This document shows positions 52,519-62,066 of a stretch of 64,000 nucleotides of DNA, in pieces. The translations under genes and the position numbers were made by a program. Positions within the stretch are counted from its first letter, which is position 1. Every line of letters starts with the position of its first letter. The notes beneath the pieces were generated by a model. That model did no database searches. It saw only the letters and a list, made by a program, of their open reading frames with translations, and was not told where the DNA came from. This DNA comes from Paraflavitalea devenefica. Lineage in GTDB: Bacteria; Bacteroidota; Bacteroidia; Chitinophagales; Chitinophagaceae. The stretch covers positions 620,001 through 684,000 of the forward strand of contig NZ_JAARML010000004.1 in NCBI RefSeq assembly GCF_011759375.1, in the 5' to 3' direction.

Positions 52519-54402
52519 TTACTGATTTGGGTTCCTGACGATCTGCGGGTTGTTGTTGATGATATCATCCCCGATGTAGGAATAATAGTTACCAAAACGG
52601 AACCTGTCTGAAGCCAGTACCCGGTTGGGCAGCACTTCCTTAAATATCCATTTACCATTGTTGGGACTGGTGGGATCAAATACTTTATAAGGCCACAAAC
52701 CCCAGGGCTGGGTATTCCTTTTGGTAGCGCTGCCGATGTTGCTTACCAGGTCGGCAGCCGTCATGGCATTACCATCCCAAACGATATGGGCCAGTCGCCA
52801 ACGCTTCATGTCGAAAAGGTAATGGCCTTCAAAAGCGAGTTCCACCCTTCTTTCATGAACGATCCTGTCGAACGTGATGTCAGCAGCCGTGAGCGGTGTA
52901 GTAAGACCCGCCCTTGTGCGCAGGGTATTGAGGTAGTCTTTGGCAGTTTCCTTGTCGTTCAATTCAAAAGCGGCTTCAGCAGCGATGAGCAGCATTTCAC
53001 CGAAGCGGTAACGGATAAACCACACATCGCTTTGAACGCCGCGCTGACCAGACCCTACTGTAGGATCGAGGTATTTACGTACATAGAATCCTGTTTGTGC
53101 TATAAATTCATACCCATTGATAGGGCCATCATATCCTACTACCTGCATTTCGGTGCCATTCACTACTTTCCGGGCGCCGGGAATATCGCCTGTTACTACC
53201 GAGCCATCACCCAGTTGCAAACCAGCCCATATATCAACGGGTTTTCCTTTGAACAGGGTGCCGGGCAATAATACAGTACCACCGAGACGGGCATCCCTGC
53301 CGGCGAAGATCTCTGTTGGTGTATTGTAGTAGATGTAATTACTGCCGCTTTGGGTAGCCAGTGGTGCAAAGGTATTGTCCAGCTTCTCGAACTGCTCTAC
53401 GAGGTTGAGCGCAGGATTGAGGCGTCCGCCCTCCTGCTCTTCTGCTGTGCTGCGTGGCTGGTTGCGCAGGGTATAGCTGTGCGTTTTACCGCTTTGCAGT
53501 TTATAGTCTTCCACGAAGATGGCTTCCGGGTTATTGGCCTTATCGGTGAAGAGGCTGGCAAAGTTGTCGGAGAGATCGGGCTTTTTCGTGTAGAGACCAT
53601 AAGCGCCTGCCTGTCCGTCAATGATGTCTTTAGCCGCTTTTAATGCTTTGGTATAGTAGTCGTTTGCTTTTTCGGCAGGGATGCCCACTTCCTGGCCGGG
53701 CAATGTAACCTGTGGTGTGTTAACGCCGTATTTGGCAATTGACCCTGCATAGATGGCGGCCCGTGCTTCCATGGCCAGCGCCGCTGCTTTGGTAGCTCTT
53801 GATTTCTCATTGACATTCGCCGGCAACACCTCCTTGATGGCTTCCGCTTCGCTGATCACGAAGTCGTATATCTCCCCTTCTTTAGCTCTCGGATGTTGCA
53901 GGTAAGTGGGATTACCACTGAAGTCATACTGCTCTGGTTCCAGGATGAGCGGTACGCCACCCATGCGTTTGGCCAATTCAAAGTAATAGGAGGCACGGAG
54001 AAAACGGGCTTCGGCCAGGAACCTGTTGCGAACCCCTTCTTCCAGTTTATCGGCTGCTGCACATTTTTTAATGAACAGGTTCATGTCGCGGATATAACCG
54101 TAATCCCAGGTGCCCCAATCTCCATAACCCCAATCTACATTCTGCACACGTCCGTAAGCACCATTCTCGGAAGGGAAGGCATCATTCAGGTTGGCAAAGG
54201 AGGCCCAGTCTTCCACCGTTTCTATGTCATAGTAGCGGTTGTACAGGTTACCGAGCAGGGACAATACCAGACCCGGATCTTTCCACATTTGCTCTTCCCC
54301 GATCAGGTTGGTAGGTTGCTTACTGAGAAATTCGTCGTCTTTCAAACAACCGGACAACGAGGCGGTTATTATGATGGATGTTATTGCAAGTATCTTTTTC
54401 AT
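52519..54402 (-). CDS. SusD/RagB-family outer-membrane glycan-binding lipoprotein
   Basis: A 627-residue surface lipoprotein (Cys19 in SLSGCLKDD) that should cap the SusC channel and bind the glycan. The helical TPR-rich N-terminal half (FLAEARFLRASYYFELAKRM) and C-terminal SusD features (RFGEMLLIAAEAAFELNDKE, ERRVELAFEGHYLFDMKRWR) are typical. It lies 18 bases after SusC in one operon. Confidence 0.96.
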   Translation of the reverse strand: MKKILAITSIIITASLSGCLKDDEFLSKQPTNLIGEEQMWKDPGLVLSLLGNLYNRYYDIETVEDWASFANLNDAFPSENGAYGRVQNVDWGYGDWGTWDYGYIRDMNLFIKKCAAADKLEEGVRNRFLAEARFLRASYYFELAKRMGGVPLILEPEQYDFSGNPTYLQHPRAKEGEIYDFVISEAEAIKEVLPANVNEKSRATKAAALAMEARAAIYAGSIAKYGVNTPQVTLPGQEVGIPAEKANDYYTKALKAAKDIIDGQAGAYGLYTKKPDLSDNFASLFTDKANNPEAIFVEDYKLQSGKTHSYTLRNQPRSTAEEQEGGRLNPALNLVEQFEKLDNTFAPLATQSGSNYIYYNTPTEIFAGRDARLGGTVLLPGTLFKGKPVDIWAGLQLGDGSVVTGDIPGARKVVNGTEMQVVGYDGPINGYEFIAQTGFYVRKYLDPTVGSGQRGVQSDVWFIRYRFGEMLLIAAEAAFELNDKETAKDYLNTLRTRAGLTTPLTAADITFDRIVHERRVELAFEGHYLFDMKRWRLAHIVWDGNAMTAADLVSNIGSATKRNTQPWGLWPYKVFDPTSPNNGKWIFKEVLPNRVLASDRFRFGNYYSYIGDDIINNNPQIVRNPNQ

Positions 54403-54420
54403 TACACTGGATTAAGATGG

Positions 54421-57400
54421 TTATAAAGAAAGATTGATCCCTACGTTGATGAACTTGCTCTGCGGGTATTGAAGACCATTGTCGTCAATCACCTCGGGAT
54501 CTATACCATATTGATTCAGGTTATCGAGCGAGAAGAGGTTATAGGCATTCACATAGAACCTGGCCCTTTGTATCCTGGCTTTGCTCAATATTGATTTGGG
54601 AATGGAATAACCCAGTTCCAGCGTTCTGGCGCGGAGGTAGGTAACGTTGTGCAGCCAGAAGGTAGAGTTCCTGTAGTTGCTGTGGCCACCATTGTTATAA
54701 CGGAAAGCAGGATATTTACCGGCAATCCATTTACTGTTGAGGTCAAACGGGTCCTCGCGGTGCCACCTGTCCAGCAGCCTGTTATTCAATCCTCCTTCAT
54801 TCTGGAAAGGTACTTTTGTTTCCCAGTTCTGGTTCCAGGCATACATGCCACCGCCGGAGAAGTCGGCTGTGAAGTCGAAGTTCCTGTATTGCAATCCGAT
54901 GCTGAAACCAAAGGTAATATTGGGCTGTCCGCCGGTGGTATAACCAATGGGTCTTTCATCCCAACCATTGATCCTGCCATCGCCGTTAACGTCTGCGTAA
55001 ATGATATCACCCGGTAACAATGTTTTGTTGCCCTGTCCATCTATATCAACAGGGTGATTGTTGATCTCTTCCTGGCTCTGGAACTGACCGGTGGCTGTGA
55101 GGCCCCAGAAGATATCGCGGTACCTGTCGGGGCTCGTATTGCCGGAGTTGCGGTAGTGGTCCCAGGAGTTGTTCCACCGTGGTTTGTACGACTTCACGAA
55201 TTTACCGCGTGCGATCATGCCATTACCGCTTACGTTGTAGTTGAGGCTACCAATTTTACCACTGTAGGCCAGTGACCCTTCAAAGCCAAACTGCGATTCA
55301 TCCCGCACATTCTCATCGGGCAGGCCATATCCCAGCTCATTGGGCAGCAGGATATCGTATTTACGGCCCCGTAAGCCGGAACGCAACCGGTAGAAGTAGT
55401 CCACGGTACCTCTCAGCTTGCCGTTAAACAGGCTGAAGTCGGCCCCGATATCTGTGATCTTACTCTTGTACCAGGAGATATTCTTAATGGGCTCACCCCT
55501 GTTGACAGAAGTAACGACGGCCGATCCGCTGAGGATGGCGATACCTGCATTGTAGTTGTAACCACTGAGGTAATCAAAAGCGCCGATGCCCACATCATCA
55601 TCACCCATGATACCATAAGAGGCGCGTATTTTAAGATCAGAGAGTACGGTACTGCCACCCATCATCCGCTGGAAGAAATTCTCTTCGGATATTCTCCAGC
55701 CGCCGGATATGTTGGGGAAGTAGCCTACCCGCTTGTCGGGTGCAAATTTCCAGGAAGCATCACGCCGTACAGAAGCCTCAAAGAAGTATTTATTGGCATA
55801 GCTATAGTTAAAGCGGCCGATGTAGCCGATCCTTGCTTCGCGGTCGTCCCGGTCGTCATACTGGTCCATGGTGGCAAAGTAGATCAGCGGCAGCGCATTG
55901 GTCTTGGGCACGGCATGCAGGTATTGCTCTACATTGCGGAAATCCTGCTTTTCAGCTACTGCAACAGCCCCTACGGTATGCTCACCAAAAGTACGGTTGT
56001 AGTTGAGCTGCCATTGCCAGATGTTGCGCATGACTTTGCGGGTGCCCCGTTCGCGCCAGGGATTGGTAACGGAGGCTGTCACGATGTATTTATCGGTGGG
56101 TACATCATAACGGTAAGCATCATAAGTGTATTCATGGCCATTCATGACGCGGTCGGCCAGGTAGTAGGAGAATTGCGCGCGGGCCGACAATCCTTTTATA
56201 TAGGGCACCTGGTACTCTGCATTGAAGTTGGTTTGCAATACGCGCCAGTCTTCCCGCCAGTAACCCGATCTTGCTTTGGTCAATAACCCCCAGTTGGTTT
56301 CATTGTGGCCAATGTCCTGCAGGTACTCGGGATTGTCATTGGCGAAAGGACGGTCCATGGGCCTGTTGCGCAATAAGGCAAAGCGGGGCGCCCAGTAGTC
56401 GTCCCCACCAGGTACACCGGGCTGGTCGCGGGTCTCAATACGTCCGTTGATCTGAACGCCTACTTTGAGCCCTTCGGCAATCTTCGCATCCACATTGCTC
56501 TGGATATTGGTCCTGCCGAAAGTGAATTCACGTCCCAGTACCGATGTTTGGTCAAACCGGGTAACAGACAGGTAGTAGTTGATCCTGTCGGACCCGCCGG
56601 AAGCACTGGCATTGATGGATGACATGGGTGCATTGTCCTGTATGATGAAGTCGTACCAGTCAAAACTTTGATAGCCATATTCTGTGCCGGCTTTGTATTT
56701 GTCAAGCTCAGCCTGTGTGATGCTGGTACTGCCAAACTGGTTCATTTCTGCATCTGCTTTTCCCAGCATCCAATCATAAGAACTGCTGATTGCCCTGGGA
56801 AAGCGGGTCCAGGATTGCCAGCCGGTATAAGCATCTACGCTCACGGTATTGCGTGTACCTGTTCTGCCGCGTTTGGTAGTGACTACTACCACACCGTTGG
56901 CAGCGCGTACGCCATAGATGGCGGCAGACGCATCTTTGAGCACAGTGATGCTTTCTATATCGTTGGGGGAAAGGTTGTTGAATTGCCCTGCATCCTGCTG
57001 GATGCCGTCTATTACAAAGAGCGGGTTACCCATGTTACGGATCTGGATATTGGCGCTGGCACCGGGACGGCCATCGGGCATCCGGAAACTCACACCCGGA
57101 ATTTTACCGGCCAGGCCGGAACTCACTGTGGAGCCGCCATGCACTTTCTCGATGTCTTTGGAGGTAATGGTAGAGATGGCGCCGGTCAACGATTCTTTCT
57201 TGCGCGAACCATAACCGATTATCACTACTTCTCCGAGGTCTTTGTTCGTGCTTTCCAGCGACACTTCAATGTTGGTTTGTGTGCCTACTTTTACTTCCCG
57301 GGGACTATAACCAATGGAAGTAAAAACCAACACCGCCTTGTTATTGGCCACGCTGATGGAAAAGAGTCCATCAGGACCTGTAATAACCGAATTTTGAGTA

Positions 57401-57606
57401 CCCTTTTCAGTAACCGATACATTGGGAATACCTATACCGGCGCTGTCTTTGGCAGCGCCTTTTACGGATATCCTGGCTTCATCCTGTGCCAGGGAGGTGT
57501 TGAAGAAAGCGGAAAGGAGGAAGCACAATAGAAGGAGTCTTCCTTTTTTGAGCCAGGCCATGCGATCATCCGGCATACCCGGCAGATGCTTGTTGAAAAA
57601 TTCCAT
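54421..57606 (-). CDS. SusC/RagA-family TonB-dependent outer-membrane transporter
   Basis: A 1061-residue importer that takes up oligosaccharides using TonB energy. Signal sequence (RLLLLCFLLSAFFNTSLAQ), a carboxypeptidase-regulatory-like domain (about 45-125, VSVTEKGTQNSVITGPDGLF), the plug with VVIIGYGSRKKESLTGAIST and IDGIQQDAG, then a 22-strand barrel ending KFINVGINLSL. No STN signalling domain is present, so it is not a transducer to an anti-sigma factor. An in-frame ATG at 57561 is an alternative start. A LacI-like operator lies about 30 bases upstream. Confidence 0.97.
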   Translation of the reverse strand: MEFFNKHLPGMPDDRMAWLKKGRLLLLCFLLSAFFNTSLAQDEARISVKGAAKDSAGIGIPNVSVTEKGTQNSVITGPDGLFSISVANNKAVLVFTSIGYSPREVKVGTQTNIEVSLESTNKDLGEVVIIGYGSRKKESLTGAISTITSKDIEKVHGGSTVSSGLAGKIPGVSFRMPDGRPGASANIQIRNMGNPLFVIDGIQQDAGQFNNLSPNDIESITVLKDASAAIYGVRAANGVVVVTTKRGRTGTRNTVSVDAYTGWQSWTRFPRAISSSYDWMLGKADAEMNQFGSTSITQAELDKYKAGTEYGYQSFDWYDFIIQDNAPMSSINASASGGSDRINYYLSVTRFDQTSVLGREFTFGRTNIQSNVDAKIAEGLKVGVQINGRIETRDQPGVPGGDDYWAPRFALLRNRPMDRPFANDNPEYLQDIGHNETNWGLLTKARSGYWREDWRVLQTNFNAEYQVPYIKGLSARAQFSYYLADRVMNGHEYTYDAYRYDVPTDKYIVTASVTNPWRERGTRKVMRNIWQWQLNYNRTFGEHTVGAVAVAEKQDFRNVEQYLHAVPKTNALPLIYFATMDQYDDRDDREARIGYIGRFNYSYANKYFFEASVRRDASWKFAPDKRVGYFPNISGGWRISEENFFQRMMGGSTVLSDLKIRASYGIMGDDDVGIGAFDYLSGYNYNAGIAILSGSAVVTSVNRGEPIKNISWYKSKITDIGADFSLFNGKLRGTVDYFYRLRSGLRGRKYDILLPNELGYGLPDENVRDESQFGFEGSLAYSGKIGSLNYNVSGNGMIARGKFVKSYKPRWNNSWDHYRNSGNTSPDRYRDIFWGLTATGQFQSQEEINNHPVDIDGQGNKTLLPGDIIYADVNGDGRINGWDERPIGYTTGGQPNITFGFSIGLQYRNFDFTADFSGGGMYAWNQNWETKVPFQNEGGLNNRLLDRWHREDPFDLNSKWIAGKYPAFRYNNGGHSNYRNSTFWLHNVTYLRARTLELGYSIPKSILSKARIQRARFYVNAYNLFSLDNLNQYGIDPEVIDDNGLQYPQSKFINVGINLSL

Positions 57607-57635
57607 ACGGCAGTTAATTGTTAGTGAAGAAACAG

Positions 57636-57649
57636 TGTAATCGTTTGCA
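57636..57649 (-). promoter_or_regulatory. LacI-type operator candidate before SusC
   Basis: On the minus strand this reads TGCAAACGATTACA, an imperfect palindrome with central CG and five of seven symmetric pairs, the form bound by LacI-family proteins. It ends about 30 bases before the SusC ATG. The locus encodes its own LacI protein at 42951-43976. The rest of the 305-base gap has the divergent two-component promoter. Confidence 0.5.
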
Positions 57650-57859
57650 TTGACAGGCGCAACAGGCAGGATATTATCCCGCGCGCCATCCGTTTGTAAA
57701 ATTTGAACTATTCTTTTTGATGGAGGAGCCTATTCGTCTCATTGTTTCGCTAAAATGTCTCAAATCTGAAAAAGGGAGCCTCCAGAATACCAGTGCTAAT
57801 ACGAATTTGCAGTGATGCCGGGCCGGGAAGGCGGTAAGGCGGGAAGCTATTTATTAGTA

Positions 57860-57898
57860 TGCAAACTGGTCTTATATCTTGTTATATTTGTGCAAACT
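57860..57898 (+). promoter_or_regulatory. Promoter region of the split HTCS kinase
   Basis: TATATTTG at 57883-57890 is an exact -7 element 21 bases before the TTG start at 57912. TGCAAACT occurs directly repeated at 57860-57867 and 57891-57898, 31 bases apart (about three helical turns). It shares TGCAAAC with the operator before SusC, so the same regulator may act here. Low certainty for the repeats. Confidence 0.4.
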
Positions 57899-57911
57899 CA
57901 ACTGCCTTTGC

Positions 57912-60900
57912 TTGAAAAGTAGTGCCATTTGCATAATGATTGCGTTGCTTGTTGCCTGTACATCCTCCCTGTATGGGCAGGGCTATTATTTCAGGCACTA
58001 CCAGGTAGAGAACGGACTTTCCCACAATACGGTGTTTTCCTGTGTGCAGGACCGGAAAGGTTTTTTATGGTTCGGCACGAAGGACGGTATTAACCGGTTT
58101 GACGGTATTACGTTCAAGGTATTCCGGCCTGATCCTTCAGACAGTAACAGCCTTGGTAATAATTTTGTACTCAGCCTGCATGAAGATGCCGGCGGTGTTT
58201 TATGGGCAGGCACCCGCGAGGGCCTGTACCGGTATAATGCCTCTACAGAAAGTTTCCGCCTTATAAAAGGTACTGCCTGGTCGGATGTGCGCGATATAGA
58301 TTCGGACTCATCCGGCAATTTATGGTTTATAGTGGGATTGAAGTTGTACAGGTATCATGCATCGCACGACAGTGCGCCTGTGCTGATCAATCGTGACAAC
58401 AGCATGATCACTTCCCTTTGTACTACGGCCGATGGTACAGTATGGATTTCCACGGTGGAAGGCTGGGTACAGCAGTATGATCCCGTTACCGGCCAGTTCT
58501 CGGGTTTTGATGTGTTTGATCAATCGCCTCCTACTGCTTCCCGGTGGATAGATGATATTTTTGATACCCGCCAGGGATATATATTGATCGGCACTTCCAA
58601 CCAGGGCATTAAGCGCTTTCATATTGCCAGCAAAACTTATAAGGATATCCTCACTTATAATGCCGATCATACGGAAGTATATGGCCGCGGGTTTATTCAT
58701 TATGCCGGCGATGAATACTGGATAGCTACTGAATCGGGCATTTATATTTATCATCTTAAAGACGAAAGCCTGAAGAACCTGCGCAAGAAGTATAATGACC
58801 CCTACTCCATTTCTGATAATGCGGTTTATTCCCTTTGCAAGGATAAGGAAGGCGGTATCTGGGCAGGGACTTTTTTCGGGGGCGTCAATTATTATCCCCG
58901 CCAGTATACTTCTTTCCAGAAGTATTTCCCGGATAACACACAGCATACGATCAGTGGCAATGCGGTACGGGAAATATGCGAAGACCAATATGGCAATCTC
59001 TGGATCGGTACAGAAGATGGCGGCCTGAATAAACTGGAGCAGGCCACCGGAAAGATCACACATTACCTGCCGGGCGGCAACCGCTCCACGATCTCTTATT
59101 CGAATATACATGGCATACTGGCTGTGGGTAATGAATTGTGGATAGGCACTTTTGAGCATGGCCTGGATGTGCTGGATATTCCCAGCGGGAAGGTAGTACG
59201 TCATTATTCAGGTGGCGGCGGCACTACTTCCTTCCGGGGAAATTTTATTCTTACACTGTACCAGACAAGGGCCGGTGAAATACTGGCCGGAACACCGCTG
59301 GGATTGTTCAGGTATGAAAAGGCCACAGACCGTTTTACGGCGGTGAAAGAGGTGCCCGACAATCTTTTTATTTACAGCATCCTGGAAGATCATAGCGGTA
59401 CGATCTGGCTGGGCACGCTTGGCAGTGGCGTAGTGTATTATAACACAGCCACCGGTGAGCGGGGCAGCCTGCATCATGATCCCAAAAACACCAACAGCCT
59501 CAGCAATAACCTGGTGAATAGTGTGTTTGAGGACAGCTATCATCATTTATGGTTTGCCACGGAGGGCGGCGGTCTATGCCAGTACTCTCCTACCCGTAAG
59601 ACACTGAAACGGTATACTACCCAGCATGGCCTGCCCAGCGATTTTGTATTCAAGGTACTGGAAGATGGCCGGCACAACCTGTGGATCAGTACCACGCGCG
59701 GCCTTACCTGTTTTAATCCGGCTACCGGAAAGATGAAGGTATATACGAAGAACAACGGGTTGCTGAGCGACCAGTTTAATTATAATTCCGGCTATAAGGA
59801 CAAGAAAGGACGTATGTATTTTGGCAGTGTGAAAGGCCTGATCAGCTTTAACCCGGATGAGTTTACCCAAAATGAGTTTATGCCGCCGGTATATATTACC
59901 GGTTTCCAGGTGAATAATAAGGAGCTGAGCGTTAACCAGCAAGGCTCATCGCTTTCGCAGTCTATTATCCAAACCAATTATATTACGCTTTCCCCTTCCG
60001 CTTCTACTTTCAGCATTGATTTTGCCGCATTGAGTTATACGGCTCCTGAGCGGACCGAATATATGTATAAGATGGAAGGGCTGGATAAAGACTGGACTTA
60101 CCTGAAAGCAAACCGCAAGGTATATTTTACCGGCCTGGCGCCCGGTACGTACCGTTTCATTGTTAAAGCGGCTAACAGCAGCGGCCAGTGGAATAGTCAG
60201 CCTGCACAGTTGGAGATCCGTCTGCTCCCCCCTTTCTGGGCCAGTAGCTGGGCTTATGGCCTGTATATTTTGCTGGCTACCGGTATTGTACTTTATCTTA
60301 TCCGGCATTATCACCGCCGAACAGAAGAGAAGAACGAACGCAGGATAGAGTTGATGGAGCATGAGAAGGAGAAAGAGCTGTACCAGGCCAAGATCGAGTT
60401 CTTTACGAATGTGGCCCATGAGATCAAAACACCCCTTACGTTGATCAAAGGCCCCCTGGAAAAGGTGATGAAGAAATCGGGAGAAGCGCCTGAGCTGCGC
60501 AACAGCCTGCAGATCATGGAACGTAATACGAACCGCCTTATTGACCTTACGAATCAGTTGCTCGACTTCAGGCAAACCGAAACGAAAGGGTTCAGCCTTA
60601 GTTTTACGCCTGTCAATATCCCGGAACTGCTGGAAGAAATGTATACGAATTTTAAGCCGCTGGCAGAACAACGTAACCTGCAGTTCACCCAGGAAATGCC
60701 ATCCACGCCTCTCTATACGATGGCCGACCCCGAAGCCCTGCAAAAGATCTTCAGTAATCTTTTCAGCAATGCCATTAAGTATGCAGGCAGCAAAGTGCAT
60801 GTGCAGGTATTGCCCTTCCGGCCCGAAGATCCCCTATTTACGATCACCCTGGAAAACGACGGTTACCTGATCCCTTATGAGATGAAAGAAAAGATATTTG

Positions 60901-61118
60901 AGCCCTTTTTCAGGCTGAAGCGAACAGAGAAGCAAAAAGGCACTGGCATCGGCCTGGCGCTTGCCCGTTCACTCACGCAATTGCACAAAGGCGATCTGTA
61001 CCTGCAGGAAACCCATAACGGGCTGAACAGGTTTGTGATCAGCCTGCCCTTGCAGCCTATAGATAATAATGCTGTAAACAGGGCGCCTAATGATGACACG
61101 ATTTTCACCGTAAGCTAA
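57912..61118 (+). CDS. HTCS-type sensor kinase (propeller, Y_Y_Y, HisKA, HATPase)
   Basis: A 1068-residue sensor kinase that should detect glycan fragments in the periplasm. Signal peptide (ICIMIALLVACTSSLYGQ), fourteen-bladed-type Reg_prop repeats (DRKGFLWFGTKDGINRFDG, DQYGNLWIGTEDGGLNKLE, HNLWISTTRGLTCFNP), Y_Y_Y domain (about 690-770), one helix (YGLYILLATGIVLYLI), H-box NVAHEIKTPLTLI with His836, and a HATPase (NLFSNAIKYA, TGIGLALARSL). I start at TTG 57912: the frame extends to 57879, but the -7 element lies between. It lacks the fused receiver of typical HTCS proteins; the regulator is the next gene, overlapping by one base. Confidence 0.92.
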   Translation: MKSSAICIMIALLVACTSSLYGQGYYFRHYQVENGLSHNTVFSCVQDRKGFLWFGTKDGINRFDGITFKVFRPDPSDSNSLGNNFVLSLHEDAGGVLWAGTREGLYRYNASTESFRLIKGTAWSDVRDIDSDSSGNLWFIVGLKLYRYHASHDSAPVLINRDNSMITSLCTTADGTVWISTVEGWVQQYDPVTGQFSGFDVFDQSPPTASRWIDDIFDTRQGYILIGTSNQGIKRFHIASKTYKDILTYNADHTEVYGRGFIHYAGDEYWIATESGIYIYHLKDESLKNLRKKYNDPYSISDNAVYSLCKDKEGGIWAGTFFGGVNYYPRQYTSFQKYFPDNTQHTISGNAVREICEDQYGNLWIGTEDGGLNKLEQATGKITHYLPGGNRSTISYSNIHGILAVGNELWIGTFEHGLDVLDIPSGKVVRHYSGGGGTTSFRGNFILTLYQTRAGEILAGTPLGLFRYEKATDRFTAVKEVPDNLFIYSILEDHSGTIWLGTLGSGVVYYNTATGERGSLHHDPKNTNSLSNNLVNSVFEDSYHHLWFATEGGGLCQYSPTRKTLKRYTTQHGLPSDFVFKVLEDGRHNLWISTTRGLTCFNPATGKMKVYTKNNGLLSDQFNYNSGYKDKKGRMYFGSVKGLISFNPDEFTQNEFMPPVYITGFQVNNKELSVNQQGSSLSQSIIQTNYITLSPSASTFSIDFAALSYTAPERTEYMYKMEGLDKDWTYLKANRKVYFTGLAPGTYRFIVKAANSSGQWNSQPAQLEIRLLPPFWASSWAYGLYILLATGIVLYLIRHYHRRTEEKNERRIELMEHEKEKELYQAKIEFFTNVAHEIKTPLTLIKGPLEKVMKKSGEAPELRNSLQIMERNTNRLIDLTNQLLDFRQTETKGFSLSFTPVNIPELLEEMYTNFKPLAEQRNLQFTQEMPSTPLYTMADPEALQKIFSNLFSNAIKYAGSKVHVQVLPFRPEDPLFTITLENDGYLIPYEMKEKIFEPFFRLKRTEKQKGTGIGLALARSLTQLHKGDLYLQETHNGLNRFVISLPLQPIDNNAVNRAPNDDTIFTVS

Positions 61119-61891
61119 TGACTGCTATGACACCTACGATATTACTGGTTGACGACAATGAAGAGATTATTGATTTCCTGGCGGAAGAGCTGGGTACAGC
61201 CTATACGGTATTGACTGCTTCCGATGGCCAGGAAGCGTTGGGCATACTGGAAAAGGAAGCCGTGCACCTGGTGATCAGTGATGTGATGATGCCGGTGATG
61301 GATGGTTTTGAATTGTGCCGGACGATCAAGACGAATTTCGATTACAGCCATATACCGGTGATCCTGCTGACAGCGCAGAATACGCTGCAATCAAAAATCG
61401 AAGGACTGAAGCTGGGTGCGGACGCTTATATAGAAAAACCATTCTCTCCGGAACACCTGCTGGTGCAGATCGCCAACCTGCTCAGCAACCGCCATAAGAT
61501 ACGCGAGTATTTTGCCAACTCACCGCTGGTGCATATTAAGAGTATGGCTTATTCCACGGCAGATGAACAATTCCTGGAATCGCTGAATGAGATGATACGC
61601 CAACACCTGGAAGATGCAGAACTGGATGTGGAGAAGCTGGCCAGGGTGATGAATATGAGCCGCCCTACCCTTTACCGGAAGATCAAGGCCATTTGCAATC
61701 TTACGCCCAATGAGCTGATCAATATTACCCGCCTGAAGAAAGCGGCTGAAATACTGGCTACCGGTCAGCATAAAATATATGAAGTGGCTGATATGGTAGG
61801 CTATAATTCACAGAATAATTTTGGCCGCAATTTCCTGAAACAGTTTGGGATAACGCCTACGGAGTATATGAGTATGAAGAGGAGTGAATAG
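61118..61891 (+). CDS. Response regulator with AraC-type DNA-binding domain
   Basis: A 257-residue regulator with the C-terminal half of a hybrid two-component system. Receiver: acidic pair D12-D13, phosphoacceptor Asp55 (VISDVMMP), Lys in YIEKPF. The AraC-type domain has two HTH segments (VEKLARVMNMSRPTLYRKIK and YEVADMVGYNSQNNFGRNFL). ATG overlaps the kinase TAA (TAATG), so translation is coupled. It should activate the SusC-led operon transcribed divergently. Confidence 0.93.
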   Translation: MTAMTPTILLVDDNEEIIDFLAEELGTAYTVLTASDGQEALGILEKEAVHLVISDVMMPVMDGFELCRTIKTNFDYSHIPVILLTAQNTLQSKIEGLKLGADAYIEKPFSPEHLLVQIANLLSNRHKIREYFANSPLVHIKSMAYSTADEQFLESLNEMIRQHLEDAELDVEKLARVMNMSRPTLYRKIKAICNLTPNELINITRLKKAAEILATGQHKIYEVADMVGYNSQNNFGRNFLKQFGITPTEYMSMKRSE

Positions 61892-62066
61892 AATACAGAA
61901 GACAGAATACAGAATGCTACCGCGCTTAGGTTTTTCCTGATTAAATGCAGCAACCTGAAATTCATTAAAAAAGGCCTGACAGGTTTTGCTTGTAGCACAA
62001 ACAAATCTGTCAGGTCCTTCAAATTCTATCTTCTGTATTCTGTCTCCTGTATTCTGTATTCTATTC
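61886..62066. repeat. Convergent-gene inverted repeat with GAATACAG units
   Basis: Both flanking genes end in GAATAG followed by AATACAGAA-type repeats. The left arm (61886-61915) reads GAATAGAATACAGAAGACAG and on; the right arm (about 62022-62066), read on the minus strand, carries the same units. Inside lies CCTGACAG...CTGTCAGG, a long imperfect hairpin (about 61976-62014). It probably terminates both convergent transcripts. Confidence 0.7.
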
